From a virus, in IMG/VR virus record IMGVR_UViG_3300047667_000608, positions 1-47,597 of that record: DNA of 47,597 nucleotides, one strand, 5' to 3'. Shown here one piece after another: positions 32,532 to 40,388 of the stretch; positions within the stretch are counted from its first letter, which is position 1; each line of letters begins with the position of its first letter. Made by a program: the position numbers and the translations under genes. A model generated the notes under the pieces. It had not been told where the DNA came from and made no database searches. It saw nothing but the letters and a program-made list of their open reading frames with translations.

Positions 32532-33595
32532 TCGATCACTCCTGCTTTTCTCAGATCGACCTTGGCGTAATTTAAGGACGAGATTATTTTCTCTCGTTGC
32601 GCTTCGGACACTTGTCGCCCGTTGCACATGTCAGCCCAGTCCTGAATACTCATGGCAACTGGGTGTCTCGAAGTCCGGTCAACTGTCGTGACTGCGCGGT
32701 GGTTGGCCGTGGCACGACTGAACGTGCCCCCGCCATATTCCACGGCATACGTGAGCCTGTTGCGGTACTCGGGTGACGTGTCGCGGCCAGCCTGATCGAA
32801 ATCTAGACGGGTCTCGAAAAACTTGCCGTCTTCTATCCCGAACAACTCATCAAGGCGGTCGTTGTCTTTCATCTTCTTGAGGGCCTCCAACAGATGATAG
32901 CTTACCATGAAGATGGACTTGGGGGTCCGGTCTTCGGTCAGCTCAAGATTTTGCTTGATGTTGTACGTGAATTTCGAAGGCTGCTCGGGGGTGTACACCC
33001 TGATGCCGTTCATATACACGTAGTCATTCTGACCCGACCAAATCTGTACGTAATAACCTTCATGGATCAGCTTGCGATCGGCCTTATCAAAGAAAATCGT
33101 ACCGTCATTGAAGGCCGTTTCCATGTGGGGACAGTCAATCACGATCCGCGTGATGTCTTTAGCTGGTTCGAGAACGTTTAAGCCCGACATGCCTGCGGGC
33201 GATTCCGAGTCGTAATAATCACTGCTGCCGCCTTCTTCGTCCCGTGTGTTGCTCTCCAACTCGCGCACGGCCATCCAAGGTTCCCAGTTCTTGCCCAGCT
33301 CAAGCGTAAAGGGAAGTGCTATGCTGCGTCCCCACTTGCCTAGCGTCGTGCGCTTACGCATCCGGACGTCTTGGAAGTCTTTACCACGGAATTTTTGGGG
33401 TGAGGTGTAAAATTCGTACTCGTCCAACCCGCGATCCAGCCGAAACGTGCCCCCGAGACGCAGCGTGATGGCAACGGCATATTTCAAGCCCGTACCGAAG
33501 AAGCCAATCGGGTTATCGTTCAGCTTGGCGTTGAGGCCGAACGTGGTGAAAGCGGGCAACGGGATCAAACCGTCCGTCTGGAAAACAAGAGTCAT
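32528..33595 (-). CDS. GHKL-type ATP-binding protein
   Basis: The 355-residue protein has an N-box-to-G-box-like segment NPIGFFGTGLKYAVAITLRLGG near residues 27-48, of the kind found in GHKL ATPases (gyrase B, MutL, Hsp90), and a MSGLNVLEPAKDITRIVIDCPHM segment later. Large phage proteins with this segment are often annotated as ATP-binding. It could remodel DNA or protein complexes. It lies in the replication operon, with ATGA overlaps at both ends. Confidence 0.6.
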   Translation of the reverse strand: MTLVFQTDGLIPLPAFTTFGLNAKLNDNPIGFFGTGLKYAVAITLRLGGTFRLDRGLDEYEFYTSPQKFRGKDFQDVRMRKRTTLGKWGRSIALPFTLELGKNWEPWMAVRELESNTRDEEGGSSDYYDSESPAGMSGLNVLEPAKDITRIVIDCPHMETAFNDGTIFFDKADRKLIHEGYYVQIWSGQNDYVYMNGIRVYTPEQPSKFTYNIKQNLELTEDRTPKSIFMVSYHLLEALKKMKDNDRLDELFGIEDGKFFETRLDFDQAGRDTSPEYRNRLTYAVEYGGGTFSRATANHRAVTTVDRTSRHPVAMSIQDWADMCNGRQVSEAQREKIISSLNYAKVDLRKAGVIE

Positions 33596-33813
33596 GACAC
33601 CACCGACTTGTGCTCATGTGTGTACTCGATGACGTCGAGGTTTTTCTCGGACCACTCGACCCACGGGCGGTACTTGTTCAGGCCTATTTTGCGTAATTCG
33701 GTCCAGCCCTCGTTAACTAGGGCAGCTCCCGTCAGCATTTTGTCAAGGGATGTAAGCTCGGGAGTCGGTGGTGCGCCCCCGAGTTTGCGGATGAGAAAAG
33801 TACGTATGGTCAT
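33592..33813 (-). CDS. Small protein, unknown
   Basis: The 73-residue product begins at ATG 33813 after AAGGAAG; the longer in-frame version to 33891 has poorer support. It is helical and basic early (MTIRTFLIRKLGG), with a WTELRKIGLNKYRPWVEWSEK segment. It ends in the GHKL start (ATGA). No family is recognised. Confidence 0.5.
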   Translation of the reverse strand: MTIRTFLIRKLGGAPPTPELTSLDKMLTGAALVNEGWTELRKIGLNKYRPWVEWSEKNLDVIEYTHEHKSVVS

Positions 33814-33921
33814 CAATTCTTCCTTCGTTTGATAAGGCGGTCTCTCCCTGCTGTCACTGTCATGCGAGGTCGTCGCCACAGTCGCTACCATCCTATCCGG
33901 CGATTCGCTTCCGGCCTCGGA

Positions 33922-34416
33922 TCAGGTTTTCTTCGGCGTGTATCGCGTCATCGTAGTGTTGCGGTACGTCGAAGTTCTGAAGATGTCGTCGGGCAGGTCC
34001 ATGCCCTCTTCCAATAGTAGGGACTTGGCGAACGCGGCCAGCGTGGAGGCGTTGACTGTCGGTTGGATCAGGTCGCCGTGGCCCTCGTCCCTGAGCCATT
34101 TCATGCCCACCTCTTTGTCGATCATGGACACCGACATCTTAGACGTGAAGCCAAACGAGCGGCCAATTTCGGGGATACGGATCAGGTCGCCGCCATTCGC
34201 GTCCAGAGCTTCGGGCATCATGGCTTTGTTCATCTTGTCGACCAGTGCGTATACGCGCTTCCGTGCCGCGTCCAAATGGTCGTAGTCGGTCTTGAGGCGA
34301 AAGTACACGGGGGCCAGCTGAAACGGGTCCTCTTTCGGCAGGGCGTCTATTTCGGCCTGCAGCGCGTCGGCGGTTTTGTTCAGAACGTTGATGAGGTCTT
34401 TGAGTGCGTCGGACAT
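33922..34416 (-). CDS. Unknown protein, coiled-coil N-terminus
   Basis: The 164-residue product begins with a long helix (MSDALKDLINVLNKTADALQAEIDAL followed by YDHLDAARKRVYALVDKMNK), probably a coiled coil, and has a compact C-terminal part (DLIRIPEIGRSFGFTSKMSV, MKWLRDEGHGDLI). Similar proteins are found beside recombination genes in phages but no activity is known. It has its own promoter at 34523-34551, a 100-nt leader, and GGAGAC before ATG 34416. Confidence 0.55.
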   Translation of the reverse strand: MSDALKDLINVLNKTADALQAEIDALPKEDPFQLAPVYFRLKTDYDHLDAARKRVYALVDKMNKAMMPEALDANGGDLIRIPEIGRSFGFTSKMSVSMIDKEVGMKWLRDEGHGDLIQPTVNASTLAAFAKSLLLEEGMDLPDDIFRTSTYRNTTMTRYTPKKT

Positions 34417-34516
34417 TTAAGTCTCCTGTGTGTGTTGGCGCTAGGTGGGCCTTGCCTAGCTAGCTGGGGGATGTCAGCGCCTGACCCTCGGACGCCCCAA
34501 ATGCGCCCCCAATCTA
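34417..34516 (-). promoter_or_regulatory. Structured 100-nt leader with alternative stems
   Basis: In the untranslated leader of the gene ending at 33922, GCTAGG/CCTAGC (arms near 34440-34445 and 34455-34460) and GGCGCT/AGCGCC (near 34437-34442 and 34476-34481) share bases, so the two stems exclude each other. This could act as a switch or attenuator. No known riboswitch class is recognised. Confidence 0.35.
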
Positions 34517-34522
34517 TAGTAC

Positions 34523-34551
34523 ATCATACCACGGGGTTAACGTGTCGTCAA
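34523..34551 (-). promoter_or_regulatory. Leftward promoter (TTGACG-17-TATGAT)
   Basis: On the - strand TTGACG (34551-34546) and TATGAT (34528-34523) are separated by 17 bp ending in CCCGTGG. It overlaps the end of the DUF2786 gene and drives the genes from 34416 leftward. Confidence 0.8.
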
Positions 34552-35288
34552 GCCCCCAGTTTCGTGTTGTGGGAACTCCGGTCGTTCAATGGGCGCTCCA
34601 GTGAAACACCCCCACCTTCGGCCTTGCCCGCGTTGTAGGCATTGTGGTCGATGTTGGCCCGCGCTCGGCGGGGTGTATGCAACGACAGGCCCATTTCGGC
34701 TATTTTGTCTTGCACTAGGGCGGATTTCACGATCACTAGTTCGGACCCTGTGGCGGCGGTTTTCCGTTGGGCGAGGCGCATTTCAGCCGCTTCCATCATC
34801 ATTTCGCCTACCCGTGACCCGAAACCAAGCATAAAGCTCTCCCGATTTGGGCGGGGTGCCCCATAGTCGAAAGCTTCACCGCAAACACGGTGATAGCCCC
34901 ACTTGGCTGAAATCTGAAAAAGGCCGTAGAGGTATAGTGCCATTTCGACGTCGTGAGCCTGACCAATGAAATTGGGCGTAGCCAATTTCTTGTTTGTGTT
35001 GTCCCTGTAGAACTTGACCTCACAGAATGTCTCCATGCCATCCCAGCACCCTCGCATCAGGTCCTCCATGCGGTCCTTGCCGAACGCAACGCCCGTGGCG
35101 TGAACGGCGCTCGACTGGTCCGCGCCCTTGAGCTCCCATTCTGCAATGTCGTGCTCGGCGATCATTTTGGCCAGACGCTTGGTCGCGGCCTTTACTTCTT
35201 CCTCGGACGACGCGTCGTCGTCTGCTCGGGCTTTCAGAGCCTTGATACGGTCAACGATCGTGTCGCGTGATTTGATTGGCTTGGTCAT
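34548..35288 (-). CDS. DUF2786 domain protein
   Basis: The 246-residue product has the DUF2786 N-terminal pattern (TIVDRIKALKARADDDASSEEEVKAATKRLAKMIAEHDI), a helical unit common in phage proteins, then a larger domain with HDVEMALYLYGLFQISAKWGYHRV and a FMLGFGSRVGEMM segment. Its job is not known. GGAGAG precedes ATG 35288, with a short leader from the promoter at 35312-35340. Confidence 0.7.
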   Translation of the reverse strand: MTKPIKSRDTIVDRIKALKARADDDASSEEEVKAATKRLAKMIAEHDIAEWELKGADQSSAVHATGVAFGKDRMEDLMRGCWDGMETFCEVKFYRDNTNKKLATPNFIGQAHDVEMALYLYGLFQISAKWGYHRVCGEAFDYGAPRPNRESFMLGFGSRVGEMMMEAAEMRLAQRKTAATGSELVIVKSALVQDKIAEMGLSLHTPRRARANIDHNAYNAGKAEGGGVSLERPLNDRSSHNTKLGA

Positions 35289-35311
35289 TGGTCTCTCCTG
35301 TGTTACCCCTT

Positions 35312-35340
35312 ATTTTAACACGCAAACGCCCCCATGTCAA
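35312..35340 (-). promoter_or_regulatory. Leftward promoter (TTGACA-17-TAAAAT)
   Basis: On the - strand TTGACA (35340-35335) and TAAAAT (35317-35312) are separated by 17 bp, close to consensus. It lies 24 bp upstream of the DUF2786 start and 25 bp after the previous gene's stop. Confidence 0.8.
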
Positions 35341-35364
35341 TAGTCCACGGGGGCGTCAGTTCTC

Positions 35365-35754
35365 TTAGCCGAAAGGCACGAGTGGGACCTTGTGACCCCT
35401 GAATAGGGCCTTTGGGTTGGAGTTTTTCGTGTTGATTGCCACCACGACATAGAGGTTGCCCGACTTGGACATAATCACTTCGTCCACGGCCACTTGGCCC
35501 TCAGTGCATTCATAATGGCAATCGTAGGCGGGTTCGTTGCGGGCACGGTGCCCCAAGGCTTGGACCTTGAAAGTGTACGGGCAGACCTCTGTTAGGTCGG
35601 AGGGGTCGAACGCGCGGACATCACAAGAGCCCTTAATTTCGATCACAACTTGGCTTTTGCTATTGCGACCGATGTCGTGCCCGTACTGCTCTTCGCCGTG
35701 CAGGCCCTTGAACGTGTAGAGCTTCTTCTTATCGTTAATGTATCCGTGTGCCAT
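35365..35754 (-). CDS. Possible short form from an internal start
   Basis: ATG 35754 (MAHGYINDKKK) is preceded by AAGGAGAG with seven bases of spacing, better than most starts here, and would give a 129-residue protein equal to the second domain. Since the join lies exactly at a linker, a dual product is plausible. Another reading is that two once-separate genes fused. Expression is not proven. Confidence 0.45.
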   Translation of the reverse strand: MAHGYINDKKKLYTFKGLHGEEQYGHDIGRNSKSQVVIEIKGSCDVRAFDPSDLTEVCPYTFKVQALGHRARNEPAYDCHYECTEGQVAVDEVIMSKSGNLYVVVAINTKNSNPKALFRGHKVPLVPFG

Positions 35755-36030
35755 AGTGTTCTCTCCTTCAAGAGTTTTGTTGTTTTCTTTGTGCCAGCGT
35801 TTAGTTCTCTTCTGCGTGTTGTTGGCGTCGCCTCCGTCCCAGTGTACGAAATCTTTTGCGCTACGAAAGTCCGTCTTTTCAACCCCCCACTCGGTAGAAT
35901 AATGCTTGAGGGGTTGAAGGTCGTGCCCAGTGTATACGGCCTTCACCAAACCGGACCTCGCGCCTATAACGATCATCCGTGTGTGCCCGTATTTCAGCCG
36001 AACTAGGTCTCCCCTGTGAAAATCGCTCAT
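35365..36030 (-). CDS. Unknown two-part protein with internal start
   Basis: The 221-residue product has an N-terminal part (MSDFHRGDLVRLKYGHTRMIVIGARSG, KOW/SH3-like) and a basic linker (NNTQKRTKRWHKENNK), then a second part beginning MAHGYINDKKK and containing GSCDVRAFDPSDLTEVCPYTFKV and repeated GNLYVVVAINTKN strands. A strong ribosome site lies at the join (see 35365-35754). No family is recognised. It has its own promoter (36056-36085). Confidence 0.6.
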   Translation of the reverse strand: MSDFHRGDLVRLKYGHTRMIVIGARSGLVKAVYTGHDLQPLKHYSTEWGVEKTDFRSAKDFVHWDGGDANNTQKRTKRWHKENNKTLEGENTMAHGYINDKKKLYTFKGLHGEEQYGHDIGRNSKSQVVIEIKGSCDVRAFDPSDLTEVCPYTFKVQALGHRARNEPAYDCHYECTEGQVAVDEVIMSKSGNLYVVVAINTKNSNPKALFRGHKVPLVPFG

Positions 36031-36055
36031 TGGTCTCTCTCCTGTGTCATACTAC

Positions 36056-36085
36056 ACTATACCACGTGTTGATGGGTACTGTCAA
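36056..36085 (-). promoter_or_regulatory. Leftward promoter (TTGACA-18-TATAGT)
   Basis: On the - strand TTGACA (36085-36080) and TATAGT (36061-36056) are separated by 18 bp ending in CACGTGG. It lies between the terminator at 36105-36138 and the ATG at 36030, so it starts a new transcription unit. Confidence 0.8.
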
Positions 36086-36103
36086 TCGCCACAGTTCTGA
36101 CAT

Positions 36104-36138
36104 CAAAAAGCCCCCGTTGCGGACAGACAACGGGGGCT
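36104..36138 (-). terminator. Rho-independent terminator (leftward)
   Basis: Read on the - strand, AGCCCCCGTTG (36138-36128) pairs perfectly with CAACGGGGGCT (36119-36109), and the second arm runs into a U-run (A-run on the + strand at 36105-36109). It ends the unit containing the gene at 36197-36712. Confidence 0.9.
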
Positions 36139-36196
36139 TAGGAACCCTTGGGAGGGCAGGCAATTGAAGCGGGCGGACAGTCCCGCTTCAATGTTC

Positions 36197-36712
36197 TTAC
36201 GCGTCTTCGGCTTCTTCGTCGGCTTCAACTTCGGGTTGTTCAACCACGATCTTGCTGCCATCGGGGTGTTGCGTCTTAGGGTGTTCACCCACAAAATCCG
36301 CATCGGCCTCGATAAAAGTGCCTTCAAGGTCGTTCAAGCCATGGCGCTTGCGCGCACGTGCACGTAGCATATTGCCGATGGTCATGCGCAAACGACCTGT
36401 CGCATTTGGACGTTCGATCTGGTCGCCGTAACGCTCTTCGGCGTCGATACCATTGGCTGCAGCCAGCGCGAACAATTTCGTGATGTCAACGGGCTTTTGG
36501 CCAGTCGCAACGGATTTCGTGGTCTCGTTGCCGTCTTCATCTTTGGTTGTTTTGTTTTTGAACTCAGGCACTTGAACCTGACCATCGATCATGGCTGCGA
36601 GCCAGTCGCCAGCACCAGTGTATTTGCCACGGTATTTTTCGCCAATGATCGATTTGTTCTCAGCAACAGCCGTGGTATCTTCGACGGGTACGGCTTCATT
36701 ATCGTTTTTCAT
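36197..36712 (-). CDS. Acidic protein, unknown
   Basis: The 171-residue product starts at ATG 36712 after GGAGAAGACC; an earlier ATG four codons upstream overlaps that site. Both ends are acidic (NDNEAVPVEDTTAVAEN; PEVEADEEAEDA). The middle has DITKLFALAAANGIDAEERYGDQIERPNATGRLRMTIGNMLRARARKRHGL, a helical DNA-binding-like segment. It has its own promoter and terminator, so it is a single-gene unit and probably abundant. Confidence 0.6.
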   Translation of the reverse strand: MKNDNEAVPVEDTTAVAENKSIIGEKYRGKYTGAGDWLAAMIDGQVQVPEFKNKTTKDEDGNETTKSVATGQKPVDITKLFALAAANGIDAEERYGDQIERPNATGRLRMTIGNMLRARARKRHGLNDLEGTFIEADADFVGEHPKTQHPDGSKIVVEQPEVEADEEAEDA

Positions 36713-36771
36713 GGTCTTCTCCATTCAGGTTGATAGGCGAGGGGCTGTGATACCCCCGATTGTGTAAAACC

Positions 36772-36800
36772 ACTTTATCATATAAAAGACGTGCTGTCAA
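36772..36800 (-). promoter_or_regulatory. Leftward promoter (TTGACA-17-TAAAGT)
   Basis: On the - strand TTGACA (36800-36795) and TAAAGT (36777-36772) are 17 bp apart. An alternative TATGAT lies closer but at poor spacing. It overlaps the stop of the upstream gene and serves the acidic protein gene. Confidence 0.75.
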
Positions 36801-37162
36801 GTGGCTCGGGAAATGAGATAAAAGGTTCTATTCACAACGACAGAAACCACAGTGCCTCCAAGCACCTGCTCTCGTCTGGACACGAGGATTTTGGTGGGCC
36901 GTACTGTTTTCATCACGTGGCCCAGTTCCCCATTGTTGGCCACGATACACCCCCTCTGGCACAGTTCTTCACGTAGGGTATCTCCTGATATGAACAGCCC
37001 CGCAGGGGTGACGTGGTAGTCTAGGTCCACTTCCCAAAAAGGGCCGATGTACCAGCCACGCTCCAGCACGTCCAGCCACGCCCTACGGAAGACGTGAGCA
37101 CGCAACCAAATTCGCTCACGTTGATCACGAGCTTTACAGCGGTACGTGAGTTTCGACAACAT
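36797..37162 (-). CDS. Unknown basic protein downstream of primase
   Basis: The 121-residue product has a basic N-terminus (LSKLTYRCKARDQRERIWLRAHVFRRAW) and a beta-rich rest (VDLDYHVTPAGLFISGD, GTVVSVVVNRTFYLI). It overlaps the primase stop as TGATG, so it is coupled to it. No family is recognised. Confidence 0.55.
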   Translation of the reverse strand: MLSKLTYRCKARDQRERIWLRAHVFRRAWLDVLERGWYIGPFWEVDLDYHVTPAGLFISGDTLREELCQRGCIVANNGELGHVMKTVRPTKILVSRREQVLGGTVVSVVVNRTFYLISRAT

Positions 37163-39576
37163 CAGAACTCGTCCTTTTGGGTAAGGTCGTAGTCGTGGGT
37201 CGCTTCGTCAACTCGGAACCCGAACTTGGTGTCTAGGTATTGTTCTACGTCCTTGCGCGAAGGAAAATCCGACACTCGGACGCGGTGATTTGTGATGCCA
37301 TCGTTCGTTTCTTCTTTGTACCGGATGCGGTGGACTTCGTTTTTGGTAACCCGAAGGATGCCGCGTCGTTTCAGCTCGTCTTTCAGCTGCTGCGCGTTGT
37401 ATGCGGGTGTAGACCCGACGACCCCACGTTTTCGGCGGTATGCCTCGTACGCCTCTTCCAGACGGGTATAACTAATGTGCGTCGGCCAGTCGTCCGTAAC
37501 TTTGATGAAGTGACCCAGATTGTCTTTCTTGAAGGCTGCGGGTACACCGTCGCGCGAGTTCATGGAGTCGAAAGGAGATTCACTGTTGATGATCTGCATC
37601 AAGAAGTCATCTAACCCGCGCTGGGAGTGCTGGGACAGGTTGCGCTTCATTTGGGTTTCGAGTGGTATCCGGATATCGGCTTCGTCGTACTCATAATCGA
37701 TCAGATAGCGATGCAGCTTAGATAGGTTCTCGACGTGGGGCTTGTTGTGTTCTAGCTCGGCCCATTCGTAGATTGGCCCCCAGAAGTTCTGTTTCTCTTG
37801 GGCAGTAGCACGGGGGTCTTGGGTTGCGTAGACATTGAGGGTTTCGAGGACTGTGAAGCGGCGATCGTCGTTGCCGTCTAAGATGGCTAGCGCGTCGTCG
37901 TATTCATTTGATGTGAAAGAGTACCTAGCGTAATCGGGCTGCTGGTACGCGTTAATCCCCTTGGGTTCGATCCGCCTCATTTCGTCCGTGATCATAGACT
38001 TCAGACGCATGGCGTCGGCTTTGCGTCGGGAGTTAGTAGCCTCGTCGCACTGCACCAGAAGCATACACCCACTGTCGGCGTTAAAGTTACCCACGAGGCT
38101 TTCAAGCGTGTTAGTGGCCATGGAGTGATTTCGACCAATGATGGGCCGTAGGAACTTGGCCCCTAGCATTGACTTGCCTGATCCAGGCTTCCCGATCAGC
38201 GCCAGCGCCGTACCCGATTTACGGTGAGGCTTTTGAAACATGTCCGCGATCCAAGCCAAGACCCAGTGGTATCGGGCCGTGTCCTGTTGCGCTAGGATTT
38301 CCCACACGTACGTTAGGAATGGCTGCACGTCGGCTTTCGTTACTTCGTCTTCGTGTGGCGGTATGTCGTGGCCCTGCCACTGGTTGACCCATAGGCCTCC
38401 ATGTTCTTCGACCAACTTTTCGGTGGTGCGGGGGTCGAAAGTGAACCCCTCCACCCTGATCGCCCGTGACGAGGCTAACAAGAGTCCCACCATAGATGTC
38501 TTACCCGAAGGCCCCTGCACGTACTTATGCATGTAACTGTTGCGAAAGTCGTTCACGGTCATGATGGACACGGCGTTCCGGTCACCAGCTTTTTCCAGAT
38601 CGATCACGTTGGACGTGTTGTTGCGCACAGCGTACCGCGACATAAAGTCATCGAGTTCCACCAGCGCGGGGGTGTCGGCCATTAGCGTGTACAGCAAGGC
38701 GATGATTTCTTTGTCGCCCGTGATCTTCTCAATCGTTGACGCACCCGAAACTGGGTCGCCTGCTTCGGCCTTGTCCCATGTTTTCTCGAACGTCCGTATG
38801 CGCATCTGTTCGTCGGCCTCGTCGTCGTTCGCGATGGTCATGACGGTGCGCAGAATATCCAGCGCCTCGGCTTTACCAAAGTATAGACCGGACGTTGACC
38901 CCATGTCTTCGATGTGCTGGCACGCACGGAACAGGAACCCAGAGAACGCCATACATAGGCTGTTTCGTGACCCCTCGTTCCAGTACTCGGCGATCTTAGC
39001 TGCCACGCAGGCGAAGCGCACCCCGTTCACGACCCGCATAAGGTCCGTGGCCACAGGCGTCACATTCGCCCCGTGGATATCGTCCCATTCATACTCCTCA
39101 CCCGAGGGGTGTAATGACCCAGGAAGTAGTGAGTACTGGCCCGACTTCATTTCACCGCCACGCACCTCGACTTTCAGATTTTCATCGGCTTCGAGCACTT
39201 GCAGGAATGGAAAATCGCGCGGGTGAAACGCGGGGGTACTGGGAGACAACACGACCTCGTAGAAGCGATGCGTGCGGGGTCGAGACTTCCTGCCCCAGAT
39301 GTGCGGGGTGAACGGCAGCATCAGGTCCAACGCTTCCATCAGTAGGGGGTTGTCGGTGTCGATGTCCACGTCCAGCGAATTGCCGAACAGGTGTACACCC
39401 AAATTGTCGGTGTTTCGGCTCAACTCGTAAATGATGGCCTCGGACTTGGTCTTCGTGTTGGAACGTGGGTCCCAACGCATGTGTCCAGGGTCTTTCTGTC
39501 CGCGTGGTGTCCGTACCGCAAACGAACTGATTGATTTCAGTAGATCAATCGATACTTTTCTGTGTAATTCGCTCAT
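37162..39576 (-). CDS. PrimPol-helicase (primase-polymerase with SF3/AAA helicase)
   Basis: The 804-residue protein has an N-terminal PrimPol-like domain: GVHLFGNSLDVDIDTDN with the D.D pair (about 39350-39370) and VEVRGGEMKSGQYSLLPGSLHPSG. The C-terminal helicase has Walker A ALIGKPGSGKSML (about 38170-38200) and Walker B CMLLVQCDEATNS, followed by FTSNEYDDALAI, as in D5/P4-type helicases. It primes and unwinds for replication. ATG 39576 with GAGG is chosen; a GTG at 39603 lies in the -10 box of the promoter and cannot be in the message. Confidence 0.88.
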   Translation of the reverse strand: MSELHRKVSIDLLKSISSFAVRTPRGQKDPGHMRWDPRSNTKTKSEAIIYELSRNTDNLGVHLFGNSLDVDIDTDNPLLMEALDLMLPFTPHIWGRKSRPRTHRFYEVVLSPSTPAFHPRDFPFLQVLEADENLKVEVRGGEMKSGQYSLLPGSLHPSGEEYEWDDIHGANVTPVATDLMRVVNGVRFACVAAKIAEYWNEGSRNSLCMAFSGFLFRACQHIEDMGSTSGLYFGKAEALDILRTVMTIANDDEADEQMRIRTFEKTWDKAEAGDPVSGASTIEKITGDKEIIALLYTLMADTPALVELDDFMSRYAVRNNTSNVIDLEKAGDRNAVSIMTVNDFRNSYMHKYVQGPSGKTSMVGLLLASSRAIRVEGFTFDPRTTEKLVEEHGGLWVNQWQGHDIPPHEDEVTKADVQPFLTYVWEILAQQDTARYHWVLAWIADMFQKPHRKSGTALALIGKPGSGKSMLGAKFLRPIIGRNHSMATNTLESLVGNFNADSGCMLLVQCDEATNSRRKADAMRLKSMITDEMRRIEPKGINAYQQPDYARYSFTSNEYDDALAILDGNDDRRFTVLETLNVYATQDPRATAQEKQNFWGPIYEWAELEHNKPHVENLSKLHRYLIDYEYDEADIRIPLETQMKRNLSQHSQRGLDDFLMQIINSESPFDSMNSRDGVPAAFKKDNLGHFIKVTDDWPTHISYTRLEEAYEAYRRKRGVVGSTPAYNAQQLKDELKRRGILRVTKNEVHRIRYKEETNDGITNHRVRVSDFPSRKDVEQYLDTKFGFRVDEATHDYDLTQKDEF

Positions 39577-39601
39577 GCTGTCCTCATGTTTGTCCTCAGA
39601 C

Positions 39602-39631
39602 ACCGTAGCACGGGCAGCGCCACGGTGTCAA
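39602..39631 (-). promoter_or_regulatory. Leftward promoter with flanking inverted repeat
   Basis: On the - strand TTGACA (39631-39626) and TACGGT (39607-39602) are 18 bp apart. ACACCGT and ACGGTGT form a 7-bp inverted repeat spanning the spacer and both boxes, a likely operator. It drives the PrimPol-helicase gene. Confidence 0.7.
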
Positions 39632-39655
39632 GATTTAGCTTTTAGCTAGTGCCCG

Positions 39656-39862
39656 TCAGGATTTCTTGTGGCCGTATACAACGTACCACGCGGCCCACAT
39701 GTGTATTATCCAAGAAAAGCCATAACTCACAAACTGTCCAACAGTCAGCGTGGACATTAGCTGTTGTGACTCTAGACCAATCCGAAAGCCCATGACCCAA
39801 TAAAGGCCCCAGACTATGAGAATTGCAATTACGCTCACGACGATTTCGATGATCTGTTTCAT
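39656..39862 (-). CDS. Small membrane protein
   Basis: The 68-residue product starts at ATG 39862 after GGAGGAAAT. It has two hydrophobic segments (IIEIVVSVIAILIVWGLYWVMGF and VSYGFSWIIHMWAAWYVVY) and a basic end (GHKKS). It could act at the host membrane during takeover or exclusion. No family is recognised. Confidence 0.6.
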   Translation of the reverse strand: MKQIIEIVVSVIAILIVWGLYWVMGFRIGLESQQLMSTLTVGQFVSYGFSWIIHMWAAWYVVYGHKKS

Positions 39863-40059
39863 AGTATTTCCTCCCACTCGGGGCCTAAGTCGTGCCAACC
39901 AAAGCACCACAAATTTTTATGTTCTGCGCGTATGCGCCAGTCTTCCTTGCCGTCGAGTTGCACGAGGCCCTCGGCGTTCATCAGAGCTTCAAACCCCGTT
40001 CTCAGGTAACACTGGGACCCTTGATTGCGATTTTTACCCGTGTACCGGACCCTTTTCAT
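39859..40059 (-). CDS. Small protein, unknown
   Basis: The 66-residue product contains MKRVRYTGKNRNQGSQCYLRTGFEALM and later KNLWCFGWHDLGPEWEEIL, likely a small beta domain of the SH3 kind. It overlaps both neighbours by 4 bp. No family is recognised. Confidence 0.55.
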   Translation of the reverse strand: MKRVRYTGKNRNQGSQCYLRTGFEALMNAEGLVQLDGKEDWRIRAEHKNLWCFGWHDLGPEWEEIL

Positions 40060-40334
40060 GATTTTGGGTCCACCATGTGCGCGTTGATCCGCCCCACCGT
40101 CGACAATAGTCCCTTCGATGCGTTCAGATGGTTAAGAGCTTCGGTCCGCAAGCCCTCGTTGCTGCAGAGGATGACCGCCTGCCGAAGGTATGTTGGCGCG
40201 GGGTCCGTGAAGTCGAGGTCCGTACGGGGGTTGCCCTCGAACGCCGCCTTGAAAAGCACGCACGCGAGGCCGTGGATTTCGGGGGCTTGGGACGCTACTC
40301 TCTTGTCGATGATGTTTTGCACTAGGCCGCTCAT
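40056..40334 (-). CDS. Small protein, unknown
   Basis: The 92-residue product has helices (SGLVQNIIDKRVASQAPEIHGLACVLFKAAFEG and YLRQAVILCSNEGLRTEALNHLNASKGLLS) and no motifs. GGAGAG precedes ATG 40334, with the promoter at 40359-40388 just upstream. It is first of a three-gene unit. Confidence 0.55.
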   Translation of the reverse strand: MSGLVQNIIDKRVASQAPEIHGLACVLFKAAFEGNPRTDLDFTDPAPTYLRQAVILCSNEGLRTEALNHLNASKGLLSTVGRINAHMVDPKS

Positions 40335-40358
40335 TTAGTCTCTCCTATCTGATATTGT

Positions 40359-40388
40359 ACTATACCACGCCTTAGGTAGGGTTGGCAA
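40359..40388 (-). promoter_or_regulatory. Leftward promoter (TTGCCA-18-TATAGT)
   Basis: On the - strand TTGCCA (40388-40383) and TATAGT (40364-40359) are separated by 18 bp ending in GGCGTGG. It overlaps the 3' end of the regulator gene. Confidence 0.65.

Noticed and set aside
39577-39603. GTG start for the PrimPol-helicase
   Set aside because: The codon lies in the -10 box, upstream of the predicted transcript start. ATG 39576 has its own ribosome site.
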